Shown here piece by piece: positions 27,142 to 36,175 of a stretch of 64,000 nt of DNA. The DNA comes from Chryseobacterium sp. ISL-6 (GTDB taxonomy: Bacteria > Bacteroidota > Bacteroidia > Flavobacteriales > Weeksellaceae). The stretch is taken from positions 1 to 64,000 of the forward strand of contig NZ_JAGGPT010000006.1 of assembly GCF_018613715.1 (NCBI RefSeq), written 5' to 3'. Position 1 is the first letter of the stretch, and every line of letters starts with the position of its first letter. A program made the position numbers and the translations under genes. The notes below the pieces were generated by a model that searched no databases, had not been told where the DNA came from, and was given only the letters and a program-made list of their open reading frames with translations.

Positions 27142-28200
27142 ATGACAAGTAAAATAATTGGTGTAGGAAATTATATACCCTCGGAGATTATTGATAACGA
27201 ATTTTTTAATAAAAACCTTTTTTTTGATGAAAAGGGCAAGAAATTGGAACAGGACAATGCTGTCATTGCAGAAAAGCTCAAAGAAATTACAGGAATAGAA
27301 GAGAGACGTTATGCATCTAAAGAACTGGTAACTTCTGATCTGGGACTTATTGCTGCAAAAGCTGCCATAGAAAACTCTAAAATAGATCCTGAAATATTAG
27401 ATTATATCATATTCGCCCATAATTTTGGTGATGTTCCTTATGGCGGGATTCAATCCGATGCAGTTCCGAGCTTAGCTTCAAGAGTGAAGCATCAATTAGG
27501 AATTAGAAACAATTACTGTGTTGCTTATGATGTGCTATTTGGGTGTCCGGGCTGGGTTGAAGGGGTTATTCAAGCCAATGCTTTCATTAAAGCGGGTATT
27601 GCAAAAACTTGTTTAATTATCGGAGCAGAAACATTATCCCGTGTATCTGATGTTCATGATCGGGACAGTATGATTTACGCAGACGGTGCAGGCGCTGTAG
27701 TCATTCAGGCAACAGAGGGGAATGTTGGTATTAAATCTCATGTTTCGGCTTCTCATACTTTCAAAGAGAAGGATTATCTCTATTTCGGAAAATCAAATAA
27801 CATAGCAAATCTTTCAGATACGAAATTCATCAAAATGACCGGGAGAAAAATATATGAATTCGCTCTCTTACATGTGCCTGATGCTATGAAAAAATGTCTT
27901 GACGATAGTGGCTATAAGATAAACGAACTAAGTAAAATTATTATTCACCAGGCTAATGAGAAAATGGATGAAGAAATTGTAAAGCGTTTTTGCAAATTAT
28001 ACGATGCATCAGCACCTAAAGATATTATGCCTATGGTCATCAGTAAATTAGGGAATAGTAGTGTAGCAACTGTACCCACGTTACTCTCTATGATTTTAAA
28101 TAACGAACTCCAGAATCATGATATCAAAGAGAATGATGTAGTATTATTTGCTTCGGTTGGAGCCGGTATGAATATAAACGCCTTGGTATATAAATTTTAA
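27142..28200 (+). CDS. 3-oxoacyl-ACP synthase III (KAS III/FabH-like)
   Basis: A 352-aa protein of the usual KAS III length. The thiolase-fold catalytic triad is complete: C135 (LFGCPGW), H269 (IIIHQANEKM) and N305 (KLGNSSVATVPT). FabH condenses an acyl-CoA with malonyl-ACP; relatives start secondary-metabolite chains. It stands alone here, between small accessory genes and cold-shock genes, without other fatty-acid genes. It is therefore more likely an accessory KAS III than the housekeeping FabH. Substrate unknown. Confidence 0.85.
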   Translation: MTSKIIGVGNYIPSEIIDNEFFNKNLFFDEKGKKLEQDNAVIAEKLKEITGIEERRYASKELVTSDLGLIAAKAAIENSKIDPEILDYIIFAHNFGDVPYGGIQSDAVPSLASRVKHQLGIRNNYCVAYDVLFGCPGWVEGVIQANAFIKAGIAKTCLIIGAETLSRVSDVHDRDSMIYADGAGAVVIQATEGNVGIKSHVSASHTFKEKDYLYFGKSNNIANLSDTKFIKMTGRKIYEFALLHVPDAMKKCLDDSGYKINELSKIIIHQANEKMDEEIVKRFCKLYDASAPKDIMPMVISKLGNSSVATVPTLLSMILNNELQNHDIKENDVVLFASVGAGMNINALVYKF

Positions 28201-28262
28201 AATATAATTAACCCGAAAAAGTAATAATAACATTTAAAAGTGCAGCTACTTTGGGACTTAAC

Positions 28263-28295
28263 AAAAAAAAGCAGAGAACAATTATAGTTCTCTGC
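28263..28295 (-). terminator. Bidirectional terminator between KAS III and cold-shock genes
   Basis: GCAGAGAAC (28271-28279) and GTTCTCTGC (28287-28295) form a 9-bp stem. The A-run at 28263-28270 gives a U-run on the minus strand, ending the cold-shock transcript. Confidence 0.75.
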
Positions 28296-28339
28296 TAATA
28301 TTCTATTGAGAAAGAAGCTTTTTAAACTTCCATCTTAAT

Positions 28340-28531
28340 TTATGCTATTTTAACGTTAACTGCGTTAACGCCTTTATTACCGTTTTGTAAATCGAATGTT
28401 ACGACATCATTTTCACGGATAGAATCTACTAAACCTGAATTATGTACGAAAACATCCTGACCACCATTTGAAGGTGTAATAAAACCAAATCCTTTGGCAT
28501 CGTTAAAGAATTTTACTGTTCCTTGTTGCAT
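28340..28531 (-). CDS. Cold-shock protein, CspA family
   Basis: A 63-aa single cold-shock domain with RNP1 KGFGFI and RNP2-like DVFVHNSGL. It binds single-stranded RNA/DNA and acts as an RNA chaperone. It differs from the neighbouring copy at 28626-28817 by only a few residues (for example T/S before PSNGG, S/T before IREND and the last residues). The pair arose by recent tandem duplication. Confidence 0.95.
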   Translation of the reverse strand: MQQGTVKFFNDAKGFGFITPSNGGQDVFVHNSGLVDSIRENDVVTFDLQNGNKGVNAVNVKIA

Positions 28532-28625
28532 TGTATTGTATTTAAAATTGTTGTATTTACTGATAAATTGTTTTTGGCTGTTGCCCTTACTGTACCGATG
28601 ATAACATCAAAACAGTATTTTTAAT

Positions 28626-28817
28626 TTACGCTCTTTTAACGTTAACTGCGTTAACACCTTTATTTCCGTTTTGTAAATCGAATGTTACGACATCATTTTC
28701 ACGAATAGTATCAACTAAACCTGAATTATGTACGAAAACATCTTGACCTCCATTTGAAGGTGAAATAAAACCAAATCCTTTGGCATCGTTAAAGAATTTT
28801 ACTGTTCCTTGTTGCAT
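28626..28817 (-). CDS. Cold-shock protein, CspA family (second copy)
   Basis: A 63-aa single cold-shock domain (MQQGTVKFFNDAKGFGFISP, then QDVFVHNSGLVDTIREND). It is nearly identical to the downstream copy, with a 94-base spacer that still shows leader similarity. Unlike that copy, its leader just before the start codon carries a pentanucleotide repeat (28821-28865), which could alter translation or mRNA structure. Confidence 0.95.
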   Translation of the reverse strand: MQQGTVKFFNDAKGFGFISPSNGGQDVFVHNSGLVDTIRENDVVTFDLQNGNKGVNAVNVKRA

Positions 28818-28820
28818 TGC

Positions 28821-28865
28821 ATTGTATTGTATTGTATTGTATTGTATTGTATTGTATTGTATTGT
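28821..28865. repeat. Pentanucleotide microsatellite (ATTGT)9 in the cold-shock gene leader
   Basis: Nine perfect ATTGT units begin 3 bases upstream of the start codon (on the mRNA, repeated ACAAT). The sister gene has only two such units at the same place. This suggests expansion by slipped-strand mispairing. Confidence 0.9.
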
Positions 28866-29245
28866 ATTAAATTATTGTATTAGTAAAAAAAATATTTTTG
28901 GCTATTGCCATCACTGGCTTGATAATTACATCAAACAGTAATAAATCGATTTGTGAACAAGAAATGATGGGGTATTTTTTAGAATCTTGAGAATATCAAG
29001 ATGAAATGGTACTGCACCTGTTATATTGAGGACAAAAATTAGCGGCTGAAAAAGCGAAAACTGATAAAGAGTGTGAACTCAAAGTTTCAGAAGAAGCATC
29101 GGCAGGAGCCTGATTATTTTACAAATGTACACATAATTAATTGAAAACAAGCAATTTTTTATTTTTTTGTTCGAGCAGATTAAATTTATTGAATATATTT
29201 CTATAGATCATAAAACGGCTAAAAACAGGTTTAGCAAAAAAGTTA
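28866..29245. other. Intergenic region upstream of the cold-shock genes
   Basis: Holds the cold-shock promoter region and a short scrap without start (KLAAEKAKTDKECELKVSEE, ending about 29113). It contains no complete gene. Confidence 0.35.
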
Positions 29246-29608
29246 ATGACAAAGAAAAGTACAATCTTGAATATGAAAATTATAACTGTGTCGATTATGG
29301 TATTTTTTTTTACGCAGGAAATGTTCGATGAAGATTTACGCTTTGTGAACGAAGATCAGGAAGGCAAAGCCAACCTTCCACACTATGAACGTCCGATTTC
29401 CAGAGAAACTTATTATTGGCTTCTATTTGGATCAGGAAATTGTTTTGGTGACATTGGAACTGTCTGTATTAAAATATCCTGTATCATTGAAAAAGATGTA
29501 AAAACTATTCAAGTTTTACAGGAGTTTTCCAAGTTTCCTGAGTTTAAAAAGTATATCAATTTCAGTAAATCGAAAAATCTTCAAAGATTGCTCCGTATTC
29601 GACTATGA
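29246..29608 (+). CDS. Hypothetical protein
   Basis: A 120-aa frame. The first 25 residues are hydrophobic (MKIITVSIMVFFFTQEMF from the internal Met), then HYERPISRETYYWLLFGSGN. The change of character suggests either a signal or the junction of a frameshifted gene. It ends 50 bases before repeat copy 3. Not recognised; it may not be functional. Confidence 0.35.
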   Translation: MTKKSTILNMKIITVSIMVFFFTQEMFDEDLRFVNEDQEGKANLPHYERPISRETYYWLLFGSGNCFGDIGTVCIKISCIIEKDVKTIQVLQEFSKFPEFKKYINFSKSKNLQRLLRIRL

Positions 29609-29657
29609 TTTTTCTTTTTTTAAAGCAATTGGAATCCTTCTGATTGCTTTTTTATTC

Positions 29658-29880
29658 CGACTGTTTCCTGTTTTCCGTTTGCAAAATTAGAAATCTGCTT
29701 TTTGCCAAAAAAAATCTTTTTGGGTTTCTAAAAAAATTCTTTTCACAGGTTCTATAATTTTTTCAGACACTCCTTAATCATACTGACAAAAAGATTTCGG
29801 AGCCTGCATTCTATTGCTTCCATTGCGGTTTTGTTTGAAAGCAGATTTATATGGTTAGAAAGCAAATAAAACAAAAAAAC
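29658..29880. repeat. Dispersed repeat, copy 3 (upstream of ardC)
   Basis: Third copy, with both arms of the 11-base inverted repeat intact (29712-29722 and 29787-29797) and the shared 'atttcggagcctgcatt' block. Its 3' end is shorter than in copies 1 and 2. It ends about 30 bases before the ArdC start. Confidence 0.75.
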
Positions 29881-29908
29881 AGTCAGAACAATTTAAAATC
29901 ACAACATT

Positions 29909-30865
29909 ATGGAAGCTTTAAAAAAAAAAACAAATTCAAAAACATCTGTCTCACAACCAAAAGAAGACAAATTCATTTCCAAAATCCTTGAAAATCTTGA
30001 TAAAGTCAATGCTCAGGATTGGGAACAATACGCCAATGTACAATTCCATCATCCGAAAAATCTTTTTACTAAAAAAGAATATCAGGGATTCAATACCATT
30101 GCATTATACATTGACACTGTTGTCAATAAATTCAAAACATCCTACTATGCAACATTCAGTTCCATCTCTAAAGCTGGCGGAAAGCTGAAAAAAGGAGCGA
30201 AAGGAACTGTCATTGAATTCTTCAACTATGTTTTTAAGCATAAAAAAACTGGAAAAATCTTCACTTCCGAACAGGTTTCCGAAATGTCTTCAATGGAAAG
30301 AGAAAACATTTCCAAAATTGCCTGCCTAAGGAACTACACAGTTTTCAATTCAGAATTTATCGAAAATTTGGAAGAGATCAACATCAATATTGATTTTGAA
30401 GATGAAAATCATGAACTGGATTTCCAGAAGCAAGCAAAATGTGAGAGCTTCATTACGAAAATCATTGAAGACGGAAATCTGAAAATTACCTATGCCAGGC
30501 TAAACATTGCCTGTTATTCACCAATAGAGGATTATATCGCTATTCCAGAAAAGAAATTCTTTGTCTCTGAAGACAGATATTATTCTACCTTATTCCATGA
30601 GATCATTCACTGGACAGGACACGAAAGCCGATTAAACAGGGAGCTGAAAGGTCATTCCGATATGACAAGCTACTCATTTGAGGAACTGATCGCCGAAATG
30701 GGCAGTATGCTGATTTGTTTACAATTTGGAATTACTTTAGAATTTATCAATTCTGTACGCTATTTAAAAAGCTGGTCTGTAAATAATTCAGAAAACAGAA
30801 TTGAGAATATCAAAAAAGCTTTTGGATCTTCCAAAAAAGCGAAGAAATATCTCGAACAATTCTAG
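29909..30865 (+). CDS. ardC: ArdC-type antirestriction protein
   Basis: A 318-aa protein with the two-domain layout of ArdC. An N-terminal ssDNA-binding domain (about 20-145; WEQYANVQFHHPKNLFTKKE, then YQGFNTIAL) precedes a C-terminal zincin metallopeptidase domain with H230-E-I-I-H234 (LFHEIIHWTGHESRL) and a downstream Glu-rich helix (FEELIAEMGS) supplying the third ligand. ArdC of plasmid pSa protects incoming single-stranded DNA and counters restriction. It lies directly behind repeat copy 3. This is the strongest sign that 22-32 kb is the entry-side region of a conjugative element. Confidence 0.85.
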   Translation: MEALKKKTNSKTSVSQPKEDKFISKILENLDKVNAQDWEQYANVQFHHPKNLFTKKEYQGFNTIALYIDTVVNKFKTSYYATFSSISKAGGKLKKGAKGTVIEFFNYVFKHKKTGKIFTSEQVSEMSSMERENISKIACLRNYTVFNSEFIENLEEININIDFEDENHELDFQKQAKCESFITKIIEDGNLKITYARLNIACYSPIEDYIAIPEKKFFVSEDRYYSTLFHEIIHWTGHESRLNRELKGHSDMTSYSFEELIAEMGSMLICLQFGITLEFINSVRYLKSWSVNNSENRIENIKKAFGSSKKAKKYLEQF

Positions 30866-30871
30866 TATTAC

Positions 30872-30905
30872 TAAAAAAAAACGAGGCTGCTTTTGTGGCA
30901 GCCTC
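30872..30905 (-). terminator. Terminator between convergent genes
   Basis: GAGGCTGC (30883-30890) and GCAGCCTC (30898-30905) form an 8-bp GC-rich stem. The A-run to the left gives a long U-run on the minus strand, ending the 30929-31117 transcript; it may also act for ardC. Confidence 0.75.
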
Positions 30906-30928
30906 TTATTATCGTCCAGAATTGTATT

Positions 30929-31117
30929 CTAATTAAAAATCTTCCTGACAAACCTTTTTATTGGGGCTTTGAAGATATTCCAGCCAACGACGATAAGAAG
31001 TAGCACAAGAGATATTTTTCTTGCATCATTATTGTCCGTAGTAGTTCCGATAAACGAAAACAAAAATATGTAAAACGCTATTGCACCGTAAACTACAAAT
31101 TTTATTATCCTTTTCAT
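30929..31117 (-). CDS. Small two-helix membrane protein
   Basis: A 62-aa protein with two hydrophobic segments (about 7-24 and 35-50; VVYGAIAFYIFLFSFIG and ISLVLLLIVVGWNIF) and basic ends. A clear terminator follows, supporting real expression. Function unknown. Confidence 0.55.
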   Translation of the reverse strand: MKRIIKFVVYGAIAFYIFLFSFIGTTTDNNDARKISLVLLLIVVGWNIFKAPIKRFVRKIFN

Positions 31118-31233
31118 TACTAATATTTAAGTAAGTATGTAAATATAAGAAAAAATTTTATACTAGTTCAATTATTTTTAATTGGTATTGTAGGTAAAAA
31201 ATAGTATTTTTGTTTTGTTCTTATAACAATATA

Positions 31234-31710
31234 ATGGAAGAGAATACCAATAATAACCTGTTTACTGATATAGCAAGAAGAAATTTTTTTATGAAACAGT
31301 TCTTCAAAGCTAATGATATTCATATAAGTCTGCTTGGAGACATTAATAATCCTTTGGTAGTAACTGGGGATAATATTGTTCTAAGCTGCTATGTGAGCAA
31401 TTTCAATCTTATTTTTAAAGATGATTCTTTCGATGGCAGAGAAGTCTTTACGGTAAAGCTCAAAAACGAACCTCCGCTGTGTAGGGAAAAACTATTGAAT
31501 TGGATAAAATCAGCTAACCACAGGAAAATTTATGTATTCACTTCAGATGAAGGCTTGTATTATTCAAAATTTATACGGGTGTTCAATGGAAAGCTGCCAT
31601 TATTTAGCCCTGCTAAAGAACTGGCATATTATGTTTTTCAACGACAAAAAGCTATAGAAATCGTACAAACGCTGAAAAAAGACAATATTAAGGTGTCTAT
31701 TGTTTTATAA
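31234..31710 (+). CDS. Hypothetical accessory protein
   Basis: The longest frame uses TTG at 31210, but ATG 31234 (MEENTNNNLFTDIARRNFFM) is the likely start, giving 158 aa. It is a soluble protein with WIKSANHRKIYVFTSDEGLY in the middle. No signal or known motif. The run 31.2-32.3 kb may belong to the same element as ardC. Confidence 0.5.
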   Translation: MEENTNNNLFTDIARRNFFMKQFFKANDIHISLLGDINNPLVVTGDNIVLSCYVSNFNLIFKDDSFDGREVFTVKLKNEPPLCREKLLNWIKSANHRKIYVFTSDEGLYYSKFIRVFNGKLPLFSPAKELAYYVFQRQKAIEIVQTLKKDNIKVSIVL

Positions 31711-31810
31711 TTTTTGTAAAACCGGAATATTTCAAAAGGGGATGTCCGGTTTTAGTTATTTTTGTTATAATTTGTTGCCGTTTTACGGCAAGTTGGCTAA
31801 TAAATACAAT

Positions 31811-32266
31811 ATGTGTGCAAAAAAAGCATCTAAAGAAACTAAAAACTTGTTGATTAAAACTGACAAGTCTTTAATTAATAATTTCAAAATTCACAGTTTT
31901 ACCTACTACAAAGACAATGACCTGCTGTCTCTGTTTTCTTTCAGGCATTACCTGGCTTTAGTACTTCTAAATATCCAGAAGCATTTTTTACAAAAATATG
32001 GTGAAATAACAGAGCCTGGTGAACAGTATTTAGTATTCTACAAAAAACGAGGAACTAAAATAGATATGATAAAGGAGGAAAGGATATTGGAAAGTATCAA
32101 TTTTTTGTTTCCGAATGAGTATTCCAGGCTTTATTACAGTCTGATGCATACCTATTACATCAATGAAAAGTCCAATTCATCAAGTTATTCTATTTCAATA
32201 TTTTTTGAATTCATTGTTTCTTTTATCAGCAATAATGAATTAGAGCTTTTTACTGTTGAATTGTAA
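31811..32266 (+). CDS. Hypothetical accessory protein
   Basis: The frame opens at 31700, but ATG 31811 (MCAKKASKETKNLLIKTDKS) follows a leader and gives a protein-like start and 151 aa. It is helical and rich in Tyr/Leu (RHYLALVLLNIQKHFLQKYG). No family recognised. Confidence 0.5.
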   Translation: MCAKKASKETKNLLIKTDKSLINNFKIHSFTYYKDNDLLSLFSFRHYLALVLLNIQKHFLQKYGEITEPGEQYLVFYKKRGTKIDMIKEERILESINFLFPNEYSRLYYSLMHTYYINEKSNSSSYSISIFFEFIVSFISNNELELFTVEL

Positions 32267-32749
32267 TATAATTCAACAGTAAAACTTTTAAATATTTATA
32301 TGCTTATATAATTCCATATTTATGTAATTCCGTATTTGCACTACTACAGTGTTGAACAACCACTCTTATATAAGAGTATAAATCAGTAAATATATAGTTA
32401 CAGCATTATTGAGATATATATTAGTATAGATCTGTAAATCAATAAGAAAATAAATATTCATTTAGACTATTGTACTATTATATAATTGTATCAATGGAAT
32501 TTGGAAAAGGAATTATACAATTGTACACAGTTACTGCATCTGTCAATACAGGTGGTCGTGTTTTTTTGTGGGTGCAAGATGTCCTTTTGGACGTCCATTT
32601 TTATGAAAAATGGCCGTAAAAGTGTATCCTGCCTTTTTGCAAAAGGATGAAAATCATTCGGAACTCATGATTTGGCTAAGAATGATTTTAGAATGTACAA
32701 GAAAAATATTCTCTAAAAATCGACTACGGTATTGAGGATAAATATATTT
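32267..32749. other. AT-rich intergenic region with small palindromes
   Basis: About 480 bases without a gene. It is very AT-rich, with TATATAA-type runs and ACTCTTATATAAGAGT at about 32361-32376, a near-perfect palindrome. It probably marks the boundary between the accessory region and the SusC/SusD locus. Confidence 0.4.
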
Positions 32750-34486
32750 TCAGGCAGACTTTATATTAGTTTGAGATTTTAAATTAGCCTGTAGTTCAGC
32801 CTTTCTCTTTCGTATAAAATCAGTGGGGCGTATCCCATTAATTTCATAAAAAAGGCTTGAGAAATTCTGCCTGGAAGCAATGCCGCATTCTTCAGAAAGG
32901 CTTTCTATTTTATAATCGAGATATTTTTTATCGTTAAAAAGGAGCTGCGTTATATATTCAATTCTCAGTTCGCCTAGATATTTGGTGAAGTTTTTACCCT
33001 TATATTCATTAATAACGTAGGAAAGGTATTTATCGTTGGTATTAAACTGTTGCGCCAATTTGTAAATGGTAAGCCCTTTCTGGATGAATTTTTGTTTATT
33101 TTCAAAAACTTGCAGTTTGTGTAGAAGCTCTTCTATTTTATTTTTGCTCAACCCATATCTTTTATCTTCTTCGTTGTCCAAATGAACAGCTGGTTTTGAA
33201 GGAATTTTCTTTGTTGTAATAAGTTTTTTTTCCAATACCAAATATTGATGCCGAATTTTCTTTTCCCGTTTATAACGTATTGTTAAGGCCACTGCAAGAC
33301 TTGATGCCAAAATGAACAGTCCGCCATTGATAAAGGTACCCCTGGAATTTGCTTTTTCCAGCTTTCTTTTTTCATCCTGTAAAGTACGGGTGTCATATTC
33401 TTTATGAATTTTTGGTAACAGATAAACAAAGTCTTTCCCCAGAATCTTATCTGCTTTTAACAGTTGGCTTGTATAGTATAACTGGCGCTTGTCATCATTT
33501 TGTTGTTGATAATGCTTGATTAGTAATTCATAGTTTTCCCTGAGCTCAGGTAATATAAAATGGTAATTTTGAAAAATTGAATCCATCTTACGGAGATTAA
33601 CTATTGCTTCTTTCGTATTATTCTGGGCCAAATAGGATTTTCCCATATAAAAGTAGATGATTGGTTCCCACGTAATATCTGTGTTTCTTGTGATTTCGGG
33701 AAGCGATTGTCCAAGTTCCTTTATAGCTTGCGCATAATTTCTCTTCTGGTAGCTCGATATTCCTTTACACTTAAGGAAGTAGCTATGTTCCAATGATAGG
33801 TCATCATTAATAGAAGTGTGCCTCAGCCCTAATTCGATTAATGAATCTGCTTTTGCATAATTTTTTAAGTTCCTGTTACATATAACCATTTGATGTAATG
33901 TATTGTAGTATCCTTTTGTATTATTATAGACTTCATTAGGGTGTAATTCTGCATTGAGTTTTGATCTGAAAAATATCCTGCATTTTTCAAACAAAATCAA
34001 AGCATCTTTATAATAACCCAAATAGCTTTTCACAACACCCAAATGATACAATATTTTATGCTTAAAATATTCATCCTCCGAATTTTTGGAATATTCATAA
34101 GCTATCATATATTCATCCAATGCCTTTTGAAACTTCTTGTAATTATAGTAATAAACGACACCTTTCCCAAGATGGGCGACACTTATCAGGTCATCTTTTC
34201 CTGATAATCTAGCGGCAAGAATGGTACTGTCCGCATACATCAGTTTCCGTTCTTTTGTAGCTGAAAACATCACCGCATCTTTATAACCCTGGAATAACTT
34301 CGGATAGTTCTTATCTTTTTTAGCTTTTGCAATATAAAGGCTAATATGAGGCAATGCCCTTGCGTCACTGTCCTGATAGTTTTCATACTTATTACGAAGG
34401 GCTGCATACTCATTGAGAGTGTTTTTTTGAGAAAAAACAACTATAAAAAACAAAAACAAGATAATAAAGTAAACTTTTTTGTTCAT
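32750..34486 (-). CDS. TPR-membrane-AraC regulator (paralogue 1)
   Basis: The frame opens at 34519, but ATG 34486 (MNKKVYFIILFLFFIVVFSQ) gives a clean signal peptide, so the product is 578 aa. Periplasmic TPR-like repeats run from about 30 to 370. A membrane helix near 385-405 (FINGGLFILASSLAVALTIR) and a cytoplasmic AraC-type helix-turn-helix domain (about 480-565; QFNTNDKYLSYVINEYKGKN, then CGIASRQNFSSLFYEINGI) follow. The layout lets a periplasmic signal control transcription. A paralogue with the same layout sits at 52915-54627, between the two RiPP loci. Here it borders the SusC/SusD locus. Confidence 0.85.
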   Translation of the reverse strand: MNKKVYFIILFLFFIVVFSQKNTLNEYAALRNKYENYQDSDARALPHISLYIAKAKKDKNYPKLFQGYKDAVMFSATKERKLMYADSTILAARLSGKDDLISVAHLGKGVVYYYNYKKFQKALDEYMIAYEYSKNSEDEYFKHKILYHLGVVKSYLGYYKDALILFEKCRIFFRSKLNAELHPNEVYNNTKGYYNTLHQMVICNRNLKNYAKADSLIELGLRHTSINDDLSLEHSYFLKCKGISSYQKRNYAQAIKELGQSLPEITRNTDITWEPIIYFYMGKSYLAQNNTKEAIVNLRKMDSIFQNYHFILPELRENYELLIKHYQQQNDDKRQLYYTSQLLKADKILGKDFVYLLPKIHKEYDTRTLQDEKRKLEKANSRGTFINGGLFILASSLAVALTIRYKREKKIRHQYLVLEKKLITTKKIPSKPAVHLDNEEDKRYGLSKNKIEELLHKLQVFENKQKFIQKGLTIYKLAQQFNTNDKYLSYVINEYKGKNFTKYLGELRIEYITQLLFNDKKYLDYKIESLSEECGIASRQNFSSLFYEINGIRPTDFIRKRKAELQANLKSQTNIKSA

Positions 34487-34762
34487 TAATGATACTATGA
34501 GGTGGTGAAAGGTTGTCAAAATTACATAAAATATGTTGTTTTTTAATTATGGGAATTGATTTGAAACGTGTTCACCCTAATTGATTGAATTCTATTGATT
34601 TATATCTGTTTATTGATGTTATTTTTCCCGAATTAGAACGTCGTATTTCCCGAAAGACGCCAATAATTTATTTTTCCATCGCAGAAGACCAGCTAATTTC
34701 GAAAACAGAATTCTAATAAACATTCCAATCCGGCCGGAGATAACTTTTAATATCAAAATGTA

Positions 34763-35008
34763 ATGAAAGAGTTAATCTCATCTTTAACGGTTATTCTGTT
34801 GATTATATCCACTCAATCATGTAGAGGAGAAGATATCACAGATGAACCATTTTATCAGAAAACAAATAGAAAAATAGGAACTACTTTAAACAGTAAAAAA
34901 ATGGACAGTATCACAATTATAAAAAGTGCGGAACAGGAAATACCTCCCGCTGATGGCGAAAACGAACCTCCACCCAAAGACGGTATCAGGTGGAGAGTAA
35001 AACAATAA
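34763..35008 (+). CDS. Small lipoprotein
   Basis: An 81-aa protein with signal peptide and lipobox (LLIISTQSC, Cys about residue 20), followed by an acidic, Pro-rich tail (EQEIPPADGENEPPPKDGIR). A strong terminator follows at 35102. It is divergent from the TPR-AraC gene and may be its target or signal partner; that is inference. Confidence 0.65.
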   Translation: MKELISSLTVILLIISTQSCRGEDITDEPFYQKTNRKIGTTLNSKKMDSITIIKSAEQEIPPADGENEPPPKDGIRWRVKQ

Positions 35009-35101
35009 TAAACTATCTAGTCTAAAAGAGTAAAAATATAAGAAATCAATTTTTCAAAATGAAACTTACACACACTAATCAATCATTTTAGCCAGCGATA
35101 A

Positions 35102-35145
35102 GTAACCTGAATAATTACCATTCAGGTTACTTTTATTTTTTTACG
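35102..35145 (+). terminator. Rho-independent terminator
   Basis: Perfect 11-bp stem GTAACCTGAAT / ATTCAGGTTAC with a 7-base loop and a T-rich tail. It ends the lipoprotein transcript. Confidence 0.9.
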
Positions 35146-35236
35146 TAAGCCATTTACAAAATATAATTGCAATAGCCCGTATTGCTACATTCTGAAATAG
35201 ACACCTTTAACTTCATATTACTGTATACCTAACAAA

Positions 35237-36040
35237 ATGCATATCTATCAGCTTACCATCATTGATAAAAAACTAAAGGAAGCAATAGCTAAATTTTCAT
35301 TGCTTCCTATCAATACTTCAATTTTTGATGCAGGCTTATTTGAACAGCTTTTGCATGATAGCAGGGTTCTTATTAAAACATATATTTCGTTACTGAAGTT
35401 ACTCCAAATTTTACCTGAACAAAATCAGTACTATAAAGGACATTTTTTAATAAAACATACTGCTACCGGAGTTGAAGCAGATGGGGAAATTCATCCGGAT
35501 TATCTCACTGCTATTCAAAATCTTGTTTTACCACATTTGCTTAGTCGTACCTCTGATAGAAAACAAATATTACCAATCCATATTCATTTCACAACAAGTA
35601 AAGAAGTTTATTTGTTTTCAGGAATCAGCTTGCTTAAACAGGATGAATCAACAATGTATAGCTTATTACATGAAATGTCAATGCCGATAAATCATATTAG
35701 CTATACTTCCCATTCACGATGCAATTACCTTCTGTCTATAATTTATGCTATTGAGTATAATGAGAGACAAAGTATTCATAACCTATATCCTATTTATAAT
35801 ATAAGTTACAGGCAGTTTAGAAAGGATTGCAAAATCTGCCTGGGAACCACTTTCCATAACTTTTATATTAAAATGAAAATGCTGGATGTGCTTAATGATA
35901 TTATGCTGACCAATCTATCACTAAAGGAAATTGCCCACAAAAATAATTTTTCTAGCTACATTGCAATGTACCAGTTATTTAAAAGAAAGTACAACTTCCC
36001 ATTAAACATAATTCCAAGAATATTAATTGGATCCAACTGA
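35237..36040 (+). CDS. AraC-family transcriptional regulator
   Basis: A 267-aa soluble protein. The C-terminal 90 residues form the AraC double helix-turn-helix (MLDVLNDIMLTNLSLKEIAH, then FSSYIAMYQLFKRKYNFPLN). The N-terminal sensing domain is unrecognised. Two direct repeats spaced 21 bases lie 18 bases downstream of its stop and in front of the MauE-like gene, so it probably controls the 36.2-38 kb genes. Confidence 0.85.
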   Translation: MHIYQLTIIDKKLKEAIAKFSLLPINTSIFDAGLFEQLLHDSRVLIKTYISLLKLLQILPEQNQYYKGHFLIKHTATGVEADGEIHPDYLTAIQNLVLPHLLSRTSDRKQILPIHIHFTTSKEVYLFSGISLLKQDESTMYSLLHEMSMPINHISYTSHSRCNYLLSIIYAIEYNERQSIHNLYPIYNISYRQFRKDCKICLGTTFHNFYIKMKMLDVLNDIMLTNLSLKEIAHKNNFSSYIAMYQLFKRKYNFPLNIIPRILIGSN

Positions 36041-36057
36041 TAATTTTTCAACAAAGT

Positions 36058-36098
36058 GTCACTTTTTACTATGTTTTTGTCATTTTTTACTATGTTTT
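36058..36098. promoter_or_regulatory. Tandem direct repeats, candidate AraC operator
   Basis: The 20-mers at 36058-36077 and 36079-36098 (GTCA[C/T]TTTTTACTATGTTTT) differ at one base and are spaced 21 bases, two helical turns. That is the layout AraC-family dimers bind. An inverted repeat ATTATAC/GTATAAT follows at 36105-36122, near the promoter of the MauE-like gene. Confidence 0.65.
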
Positions 36099-36175
36099 GT
36101 ACAAATTATACAATAGTATAATTATATAATTTACAGAACTTTACACCACTAACTAATCACCATAAAATTAATATC

